Assembly: GCF_032854445.1 (NCBI RefSeq)
Contig: NC_088305.1
Coordinates: forward strand, 7,423,517-7,487,516
Direction: 5' to 3'
Source: Liolophura sinensis
Taxonomy: Eukaryota > Mollusca > Polyplacophora > Chitonida > Chitonidae
Length of the DNA stretch: 64,000 nucleotides
A model generated the notes under the pieces. It was not told the DNA's origin. It saw only the letters and a program-made list of their open reading frames with translations, and did not search any database. Shown piece after piece: positions 56,301 to 64,000 of the stretch. A program made the translations under genes and the position numbers. The first letter of the stretch is position 1, and every line of letters begins with the position of its first letter.

Positions 56301-59300
56301 AAACAAGACAAAACAGGTGTACTTCTGTCCGTTCAAGGTAAGACAACAAGACAAACATGTCTGCTTCTGTCTGTTCAAAGCTAGAAAACAAGACGAAACC
56401 TGTCTACTACTGTCTGTTCAGGGTAAGAAAACAAGACAAGACAGATGTACTTCTGTCTATTCAAAGTAAGAAAAGTAGACAAAACAGGTCTACTGCTGTC
56501 TGTTCAAGGTAAAAAAACCAGACCATCAGGTCTCCTCCGTCTGTTCAGGGTAAGAAAACAAGACAAAACAGGTCTACCTCTGTCTGTTCAAGGTAAGAAA
56601 ACAAGACAAAACAGGTCTACTTCTGTCTGTTCAAGGTAAGAAATTAAGACAAAACAGGCCTACTTTTGTCTGTTCAAGGTAAGAAAACAAGACAAAACAG
56701 GTCTACTTCTGGCTGTTCAAAGTTAGAAAACAAGACAAAACCTGTCTACTACTGTCTGTTCAAGGTAAGAAAAGAAGACAAAACAGGTCTGCTTCTGTCT
56801 GTTCAAGGTTAGAAAACAAGACAAAACAGATCTACTTCTGTGTTATCATGGTAAGGAAACAAAGCAAAACATTGTTACTTCTGTCTGTTCAAGCTAAGAA
56901 AACCAGACAATACAGGTCTTTTTCTATCTGTTCATGGTAGGAAACAAGACTAAGCCTTTATGCTTCTGTTTGTTCACAAGGAAACAAGACAATGCTGATC
57001 TACTTTTGCCTGCTCAAATTAAGGACACAAGACAGCATGATCCTGAATGTGTGTGTATTTATTGTAACACCTATGACAGGTGTGGACAGCCAAAATATTG
57101 ACATAGATTAGCCAAGCGCTCTTACTTCTGGCTTTTCAAGGTAAAGAAGCATTTATAATGAGCATAGAAATGGCGTTGGAATGGAAGTAATGTGTGTAAC
57201 CACCCATATATTGTCAGAAAATAAAATTCTTCTGTTTTTGATTTTTTGTTACTTTGAAGGCTGGTCACTGCTGTTCAAGGAATGTTTGGAACAACCGATA
57301 TGTATTACTATACATGTACTATGTTCTGTTTTTCATTTTCTTCTGCAGTTATTAAGAAAATGTATCCTGAACATGAGTAAGCCAACCATAGAAGGACAGT
57401 TAGGGAGCCCACCGTTTGAAAAGCCAAGTATTGCAAAGGTATTACATTTATTAAATGAGACATTAAGCTAACTGTGCCCCTCATTTAGTATATCATCCAT
57501 GTTACATTATTGGATATGAAGTGTTTGACTTAACGGCTGTGTTAATATAGGCCTTCAAAAAAAACACTGACTGACAGACCATCTGATTTACAGAGCTATT
57601 TTTTCCAGCTTTTGCAGTGGGCTGTGGTTGTGCGGCAAATGTGCTTGCCATTCAGTCACAGATAAGCATGAGGTAGAGGCTTGTACTAGGCCCTCTGCCC
57701 AGATTCTGTCCACCACTATGCTGGCCACTGTCGTAGACAAGAAATGTTCTTGAGTATGGTGTAAAACACCAATCCAGTAAACAAATAAAATTTTTTTATT
57801 GATTTATTATTTTGATTGGATTTTACGCCGTGCTGAGGAAATACTTCACTTATGTACTGGCAGCCAGCATTATGGTATGAGTAAAACATTTACAGCTGGA
57901 GGGAACCGTCAACCCCACCACATGCATATATGGCAGAGCTTCCCATGTATGGCTGTTGAGGAAGCGAGCTTGAACTGGACACCTGTGTGGATTATACCTG
58001 TGCTCAGTGCCATCTAAGTCTTCAACCTTTTCAACTGCCTCTGTAACCAATCAGTCCAGCTCATGCTGGCTTCCTCTCCGGCCGTACGTGGGAAGGTCTG
58101 CCAGCAACCTGCGGATGGTCGTGGGTTTCCCCTGGGCTGTGCCCGTGTTTCCACCCACCATAATGCTGGCGTATTCTTGAGTACGGCGTAAAACACCAAT
58201 CAAATAAATAAATAAATGTAACCAATTATGCCAATATTTTGAAACATCCCGAGAGACACATGGGGTGTTGAGAAGTAATTTGAGAAGTTTTAAGAAGCTT
58301 GCTTCTTTAGTGAAACAAGCAAATCGTTTTGGCATTATTTTCGTAATAATTGTATGCAAAACTTCCACTGAACAAATGTGCATTAGCTTGAAGGTTGAAG
58401 ATGTACAGTGATACAATTGGATTCCCAAGTTTCGTGCTTTAACACCTTTAAACACATTTAATTATTTTACCAACTTGGATTTGATTGGTGTTGACACCAT
58501 ACTCAAGAATATTTCACTTATACGACGGCGGCCAGCATTATGATGGGAGAAAACCGAGCAGAGCCCGGGGAAAACCCACGACCATCTGCCGGGTGCTGAC
58601 AAACCTTCCCACGTGTGGCCGGAGAGGAAGCCAGCATGGGCTGGACTTAAACTCACAGCAACCGCATTGGTGAGAGACTCCTGGGTCACCAACTTGGAGC
58701 CACCTGTATTATAATCCTATCATTTCTGGGTAAATGTCCTTGATAGTGTCCCTGATATTTCAGGTTTATATTCCTTGACATACTTACCTGTAATGCAATA
58801 TTCTGTGCTGGTTGAAGGGAGTGACGAACTTTGTGCTGTACAAGTTTGGTCACCTGGCTGAAAAGGAATGGAGAACGATGTACGACCTGGCTAAGATGTT
58901 TCTGCATTGTCTGAACCATTGGAAGCTGGAGACGCCCACCAGTCGCAAACAGAACGCACAAACGGATGACTTCACCGCTTACCAGCTGAACTATACCAGG
59001 TATTTTCTTTTTTTTTTTTTTCAGCATGGTATAAGCCATTTGGTATTTCAGGGATATTGGAGTTTACACATAGTTAGATGAGACAGGGTGGGGGCTCTCA
59101 CAAACTACCGTGTCAAAAAAAAAGAAATGTTTTCTGATTTTATGAAATGTGTCAACAGTGCCTTTGAGTTGACAAGCAGATGTATACTCTGTTTACCAGT
59201 TACTATAAAACAAAGTTTACGCCTTTTAGCTATGTTAATTTCTTCAACGAGATGAATGTCGATTTATGTTGACCTAACGACTCGAGAATTTTGCTAGGGT

Positions 59301-62300
59301 GGACAAAGAGATGTTGAGTTAGTGTTTGGAAACTTATGGAAGTTTTTAGTTGAGTCAGTGGAGTGTTGTAGAACTCACACACGGATGCTGATTGGGAACT
59401 TTTTAAGGATGTGCATTGTGTGTTCTTACAGTATTATCGTTATAGGGATTACACTTTCTGAATATAGCACAGATTCTGCTGCTAAAATTTGACTGTGGGT
59501 TTTGAACCAGCGACCTCAGGATCAGGCACCAAATCACCAGCAAGACATGTTAAAGAAGAAGACAATTTAAAAAACATGACACTTTAGGCTGAAAAGAGCA
59601 CATTTTTCTCTCTTTGGTGGTGCCTGCTGCATAATTTTACGATTTTTCCGCACCATACTTATAAAGTCTGAAAATGGCAAAGCTGGCATCAATCGCTCCA
59701 TCGCATCCTCCATCTTTAACACCCTGTAATTTATGCTGGGGGGTGTGTTGAATCTCAGCCAATGAGAAACACTACAAACTGTCAGCTTGTTCGTGTAAAC
59801 TGGCAACCTACATCCAACATTCCGCTTTCCCGATCGTCAAGCGCTACCTTCTGGGAAGAAAACTTCTATCGGAAATGTACGAACTGCATTTTGGCGGTTT
59901 CCGACAGCAATTCTCCTCCTGACACAAAAGACTTCAGGACTAGTTCTTAGGCAAAATAGCGTCGTCCACAGCGGATTTGGCGCTGACTTTATTTATAATT
60001 TATCTACTTGGGGTACATATTAAAATTTTTTTTTATGGCATGCACCTGCGAGGAAATGCATACTTTTTTCAATGGTATTTCATTGATATTTACATTTTCT
60101 TCTCCTTTAAGTGTCTAGACCACTCAATTGAAGGCCAGTTTTCAGCACTAGAATCTCTGCTATATTCAGAAAGTGTAATCCCTATTAACAATAATACTGT
60201 TACTTAGTCCACTTCCTAAAATGACATTTAAACCTGTCTGATATGTAGAGTTAATGCTTGGAATCTTTTGATTGAAGTTTTATGTTAAATCATTAGGGTG
60301 TTATAAGACTCACACACTAATAGGAACTATTTAAGGCTGCTTATGGAGTTTACGTGATTTAGAACATGGATTTCACAGAGTATTTCACAGCCTGTTTTAT
60401 ATGTGAATCATATAATTCAAACTACAATGTCCTCAGTGTACTCTTTACATGTGACATTGTATTCAGATGAAAAAAAAAAAGTGTGATCAAACACACAAAC
60501 AGACCAGCATGCAAGTTTATTATAGAGCCTTTCTGTCACCAGGTGGCTGTGCTACTGCCATGTGCCAGCGTTCTGCGACAGTCTACAACGCTATGAAACT
60601 ACACTAATCTTCGGAAGGACACTCTTGAGGTCTGTTTTCCAGACCATGAGGAGACAACTCTTGGACAAGTTTCGGGCCGAGAAGGAAAAAATGCCTCCTG
60701 AAAAAAGGACTTTGGTTTTGAATCATTTTCCGAGGTAAAACCACAGACTGGTGATTTTTGTGTTTGGTATTTTAGCTCAACTGTGTAAAGTACTGCTGTG
60801 ATGTAATGTTTCTGAGGTAAAACCACAGACTTGTGAATGGTTTTCTTATTTTAACTCGCCTAAGCAATGTTCATGGGGAGAGTACAGCTTACATTGGGAA
60901 TACAGTGACACTTAAAACAATGTTAAGATAAATAATAAGGGTCCAATCTAAAAAAGCACTGCTTGTATTGCGCTCAGGTGTTACATATACATAAAGCACA
61001 TTAGCACATGGGGGGTAATCATCATTGATGCCCTGCATGTGTTTTAATGACCAAAAATTACAAAATTCATGACACATATTTTTTTTGTGTATTAAAATCC
61101 ATGTTGATGTAAATTAAAATATTTAGGTACTTTATGTATTGAGCTGAAGTGTGGCATAGATCATACATGCCATAGAGACAAGCCTAGTTATTTTAGTTAT
61201 TGATCACATGCAGGCTTAGGTGAAATAGAAAAGCTCTGCATGTAAGTAGCTAAAAATCCATTTGTGGCAAATGGTAGCCCTGCTACCAAATTTCTGTTTT
61301 ATCAGAATTTTGTCGGTGGTTAATAGACAACCTGAGGAGGATCATGTTCAAGATGCCTGTCTCTCAAGGGATATGATGCTAGGATATCTGTAGAAAACGG
61401 TCACAATTATGCAGAATTCTGTATCACTTATCTCACAGGAGTTGGTTTGTATGCTTCAGGTTTTTGTCCATGTTGGAAGAAGAAGTTTATGGAGCCAACT
61501 CGCCCATCTGGGACCCAGACTATTCCCAGAACCCTGCCAACATACCTATCACCTCACCCCCCACAAGTATGTTTACATGTAGTTCACCCAAGTCAGTATG
61601 ATGTTATGTTTTACCAGTAGCAGCATTTGTGTACTAGTGTCAGCATATATGTGTACCAGCATCAGCATACATGTGTACCCAGTATCAACATATATGTGTA
61701 CCAGTATCAGCATATATGTGTGCCAGTATCAGCATACTTGTGTGCTAGTATCAGCATATTTGTGTACCAGTATCAGCATATATGTGTACCAGTATCAGCA
61801 TATACATGTACATATGCTTACCAGTATTAGCATACACGTGTACCAGTACCAGTATCAGCATACATGTGTACCAGTGTGAGCATATACATATATATGTACC
61901 AATATCTATATTTGTGTACCAGTATCACCATATATCTGTACCAGTATCAGCATGTATGTGTACCAGTATCAGTGTATGTGTACAGGTATAAGCATGGATA
62001 CCAGTATCAGCATACATGTGTACCAGTATCAGCATGGGTTACAAGTATCATATATATGTACCAGTATCAACATGAGAACCAGTATCGTGTTGATCCACCA
62101 ATAAGCTTAGCATAGTGCATAATCATAGTTTTTACATGTTTTCGTACTGGCACTAATGAGGTTACTTGGTTACAGCATAGTTCATACCACAACGGTTGTT
62201 CCCCTAATAAGTGAAGCTTTAGGATTGAACCCAGCTCTAGTTGGGTTGGCTGTGGCTTTAAGTCAGGAGGTTTGTCAGGTTTCTGATGAAAAGCACGTGA

Positions 62301-63316
62301 TTCCTCCATCCAAATCAAAGAAATATTATTTCTATGAAAAAGAATTATATTAGATATGTGGAATTATCCGGAAAAATGCTGTTTTCATATTTTTGATAGT
62401 AAATGTATGTAATACGAAGTAAAAGTGTTAGAGAATATCTCTGATAGAACTTGCCCTGTGGTTTTTCCAGCTCCACCTGCCCCAACAGGTGCTAGTGGTT
62501 TTAACAAGTTTATCAGTGCCTCCCTGGGGACTAACAGCAGCCCTAGCGACACAGTGACCATCAACGTCAACCCAGGGCTGATTGGCAATCATCGTCAGTC
62601 CAAGAGTCAGGATACAGGTGAGTTGAGAGTTAGTCCTCTGCAGGACGTCTTAAGTGTTAGCTGAGAGATGAGTCCTTTTATTGTGTGTACACAGTTTCCA
62701 GGGGTCATACATTGCGTGGAATTTGATATTGAATTTTCCAGGGGGTTTTGTAGTGGTGACCTGGAAAAGCTTTGAAACTGAGACCTACTGTGTATCGGGC
62801 TGACAAGAAATTTGTTTTCTTACATCTTTGAAATTACTTAATAGGTCATTTTAAGTGTAGAATATTTATTCTAGGCGCCCTGGAAAATGTGATGTTTGGG
62901 CATGGAAAAGCCATGAAAAAAAGCATTGAAATCTGACAGTTTTGAAATGTATGAACTTGGAGGTACAGTTACTCAAATCTCTGCCCTGTTTCCTGCCACC
63001 ATAATTCTGGCCATTTTCGTTCAAGTGAAATATTTTTGAGTACGACGTAAAACAACAATCAGATGAATAAATAATGAAATTGTTCAAATCCAGCTTCTGC
63101 AGTGGTGGAGATGAAAGTTAAGTAAGTAGATGTAATTAAGGTGTTTATTATGCCTTTCTGTTTTAACCTATTGTAGCCAGTAACAAACGTTTCCGAGAAG
63201 AAACGCAGACGGCAGAGGATTCCAAGCGGAAGAAGGTGGAAGGGGATGTGAGTGCGGAGCTCGTGAGTGAAACTGTGGCCACCATCAGTGACCCGGACAA
63301 AATGGTCGGCCCTGAT
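53395..63316 (+). CDS. KAT2A: KAT2 (GCN5/PCAF) histone acetyltransferase, 5' portion, 9 exons
   Basis: Catalytic subunit of SAGA/ATAC-type coactivator complexes, acetylating histone H3 in the nucleus. Exons: 53395-53577, 55477-55598, 56106-56251, 57349-57438, 58818-58999, 60543-60734, 61460-61566, 62471-62617, 63177-63316. Start is ATG 53395 (AAAATGG context). The part seen is the PCAF N-terminal region: KKLEKLAVYSSCK, CKCNGWKNPNPPPNPP, HVSHLEN, VDVENLFMCVHKEED, LGSPPFEKP, YKFGHLAEKE, WLCYCHVPAFCDSLQRYET, LNHFPRFLSMLEEEVYGANS. It aligns along its length with human KAT2A/KAT2B. After that comes a Ser/Thr/Pro linker and a basic KRFREE...SKRKK stretch, a possible nuclear localisation signal. The acetyltransferase and bromodomain lie beyond 64000. 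All joins are GT-AG and in phase except exon 2, which is two bases short. Exons 3 and 6 have duplicated donors. Invertebrates usually have one KAT2 gene, so A versus B is not implied. Confidence 0.95.
53578..54536. other. KAT2 intron 1, first part
   Basis: No exon or repeat family recognised between the exon 1 donor and the SINE at 54549. Confidence 0.4.
54549..54821 (+). mobile_element. Full-length tRNA-derived SINE family A with perfect 12-bp target-site duplication
   Basis: Reference copy for this window. The head GGCCTCCGTGGCTCAGTCGG, TTAGCGCGCTAGCGC carries an A-box-like TGGCTCAGTCGG. GTGAGTTCAAGTCCAGC is the B box. The conserved body has TCATGCTGGCTTCCTCTCCG, GGATGGTCGT, CCCGGGCTCTGCCCGGTTTC, ATAATGCTGGCCGCCGTCGT, AAGTGAAATATTCTTGGGTA and AAACACCAATC, then 23 A. 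Identical 12-bp direct repeats at 54537-54548 and 54822-54833 show retrotransposition into KAT2 intron 1. It is transcribed by RNA polymerase III in known relatives and depends on a partner LINE. Confidence 0.97.
54834..55476. other. KAT2 intron 1, last part
   Basis: No exon or repeat family recognised. Confidence 0.4.
55477..55598 (+). other. KAT2 exon 2 with two apparent one-base deletions
   Basis: The exon opens in frame with SDGCKCNGWKNPNP and VDLSSPWP, then meets TGA at 55565-55567. Matching family sequence continues in the other two frames: SLTDP first, then CRSCGHTL up to the donor. Length 122 has the wrong remainder; 124 would join exons 1 and 3 in phase. One base seems missing near 55558-55561 (after CCCTGG) and one near 55571-55573 (GATCCTGT). 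Confidence 0.85.
56022..56083 (+). mobile_element. SINE family A tail fragment
   Basis: TTAGTGAAACTTCTTGAGTA, ATAACAACAGTCAAATAAAT, ending about 20 bp before the exon 3 acceptor. Confidence 0.75.
56225..57147 (+). repeat. About 43-bp tandem array seeded by the exon 3 end plus donor (KAT2), about 21 copies
   Basis: The exon 3 boundary CAGGTCTACTTCTGTCTGTT, CAAG|GTAAGAAAACAAGAC (donor at 56252) is repeated down the intron. Early copies keep the donor exactly (for example 56338), later ones decay to GTTAG, CTAAG or GTAGG. The exonic part of each copy encodes VYFCLFK, preceded by CAG. Confidence 0.95.
57690..57789 (+). mobile_element. SINE family A 3' fragment, diverged
   Basis: CCCTCTGCCCAGATTCTGTC, CTATGCTGGCCACTGTCGTA, TAAAACACCAATCCAGTAAA. 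Confidence 0.75.
57799..57995 (-). mobile_element. SINE family A copy, 5'-truncated, diverged
   Basis: Reverse strand: TTTTGATTGGATTTTACGCC, GCAGCCAGCATTATGGTATG, GAGCTTCCCATGTATGGC, GAGGAAGCGAGCTTGAACTG. Confidence 0.8.
58053..58217 (+). mobile_element. SINE family A copy lacking head, internal deletion
   Basis: CCAGCTCATGCTGGCTTCCT to AAACACCAATCAAATAAATA, with the segment between ATAATGCTGGC and GTATTCTTGAG shortened. Confidence 0.9.
58480..58687 (-). mobile_element. SINE family A copy, 5'-truncated, with target-site duplication
   Basis: Reverse strand, in KAT2 intron 4 about 130 bp before exon 5. Direct repeats ACCAACTTGGA at 58469-58479 and 58688-58698 bound it, so truncation of the tRNA head happened during insertion. 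Confidence 0.93.
59001..60542. other. KAT2 intron 5
   Basis: GGGTTTTGAACCAGCGACCT near 59492 resembles an antisense SINE B box. The frame at 59762-59950 has no recognisable domain or splice support. No array was noted. Confidence 0.4.
60728..60860 (+). repeat. 82-bp duplication of exon 6 end plus donor (KAT2), 2 copies
   Basis: TTCCGAGGTAAAACCACAGA, CT.GTGA (donor at 60735) recurs as TTCTGAGGTAAAACCACAGA with an intact GT at 60817. Both are followed by TATTTTAGCTC or TATTTTAACTC. Confidence 0.88.
60865..61455. other. KAT2 intron 6, remaining part
   Basis: No exon or repeat family recognised. Confidence 0.4.
61613..62095. repeat. 22-bp minisatellite in KAT2 intron 7, about 21 copies
   Basis: Units of GTACCAGTATCAGCATATAT plus GT with small variants. 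It does not resemble the exon 7 end, so it is unlike the donor-seeded arrays. Confidence 0.95.
62978..63076 (+). mobile_element. SINE family A 3' fragment
   Basis: CTCTGCCCTGTTTCCTGCCA, CCATAATTCTGGCCATTTTC, AAAACAACAATCAGATGAAT. It ends about 100 bp before exon 9. Confidence 0.85.
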
Positions 63317-63719
63317 GTAAGTTTTCTTTAAGCTGATTTCATTGGGACATTTGGGCTGCTCCTTGTAGCCAACATACATTTAATTGTAACAGAAATACTC
63401 AGTTTCTCTCTTTTGTCACATGGTTAGTCATCTAATGGACAACATAAACATACCATAATGCTTTTTGGAAAAGTCTAGGAGAGAAGTGTAACCTGCATCC
63501 AGGACTACTATAATATCTGTCCTGGAAATTAGAAGAATTACAGTAGGCTACTTTGAAACATTTTTACTGAGATAGTAATTTCTTAAGTGATACATGCAGC
63601 TTTCCAATAGATCGTCTGTGGCGGCCGTCATGGTGTTTCAAACGTGATCTGGGTAGGAAATGTGACATGCGTTTCAAATCCAACTGAAAGCTCAATTAAT
63701 GAGCAAGATGATGAAAGCA
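63317..63719. other. KAT2 intron 9, start
   Basis: No further KAT2 exon is recognised before the window ends. Confidence 0.5.
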
Positions 63720-63962
63720 GGCTTCCATGGCTGATAAGGTTAGCATGCCAGTGTGATGCAATGACTTTAAGCCTCTCACCAATGTGGTTGCTGTGTTTTG
63801 AAGCCCAGCGCAAGCTGGCTTTCTTTCCGGCCATACGTGGGAAGGTCTATCAGCAACCTGCGGATGGTCGTGGGTTTCCCCAAGATAATGCTTGTTGTTG
63901 TGATATAAGTGAAATATTCTTTAGTATGGTGCAAAACAGCAATCAAATAAATAAATAAATGA
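63720..63962 (+). mobile_element. SINE family A copy, near full length
   Basis: Head GGCTTCCATGGCTGATAAGG, TTAGCATGCC; body ACGTGGGAAGGTCTATCAGC and GGATGGTCGTGGGTTTCCCC; tail AACAGCAATCAAATAAATAA. The CTCTGCCCGGTTTCCTCCCA block is deleted. Confidence 0.88.
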
Positions 63963-64000
63963 ACGAAGTCGTTATCAGGAGAAAGAGCCATGAAAACTGT

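Noticed and set aside
58051-58455. 134-residue minus-strand frame
   Set aside because: Mostly antisense SINE family A sequence. Many similar frames with the same residue pattern occur at every SINE copy.
62618-62690. Possible seventh donor-seeded duplication after KAT2 exon 8
   Set aside because: GAGTTGAGAGTTAGTCCT and GCTGAGAGATGAGTCCT are similar, but the match does not include the exon end or the GT convincingly.

Overview
The window is eukaryotic nuclear DNA, most likely from a mollusc or a close lophotrochozoan relative. The evidence is long spliced genes with GT-AG introns, many tRNA-derived SINEs, fold-back elements, and introns crowded with minisatellites. Species-level placement is inference.

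Four protein-coding genes can be supported, all on the + strand. (1) 2578-14799: the 3' part of a PH + RhoGAP gene of the ARHGAP12/15/27 type, ten exons ending at a stop codon, with upstream exons not recognised. (2) 26156-26590: a 144-residue secreted cystine-knot (CTCK) protein with the 11-cysteine pattern of bursicon/DAN-family ligands. (3) 34657-48389: a complete ten-exon alkaline phosphatase of 507 residues, with signal peptide, all catalytic and metal residues, and no C-terminal GPI tail. (4) 53395 to beyond 63316: the 5' part of a KAT2 (GCN5/PCAF) histone acetyltransferase, nine exons covering the PCAF N-terminal region, with the acetyltransferase and bromodomain beyond the window. Its second exon carries two apparent one-base deletions.

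The genes are unrelated in pathway (Rho signalling, peptide hormone, phosphomonoester hydrolysis, chromatin acetylation) and I see no operon-like arrangement.

The rest is repeats. A dominant tRNA-like SINE family (here called A) has more than 20 copies on both strands. A second tRNA-headed family (B) has one full-length copy with a perfect 12-bp target-site duplication. Other SINE-like families, fold-back elements and about 25 tandem arrays with units of roughly 22 to 110 bp fill introns and intergenic space.

The most unusual signal is that six of the 27 recognised 5' splice sites are the first copy of a tandem duplication that spans the exon end and the donor and runs into the intron. This happens in three unrelated genes, with different units (40, 41, 42, 43, 60 and 82 bp). 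I saw no equivalent at any 3' splice site. It suggests donor-spanning exon/intron junctions are a recurrent seed for minisatellites in this genome.
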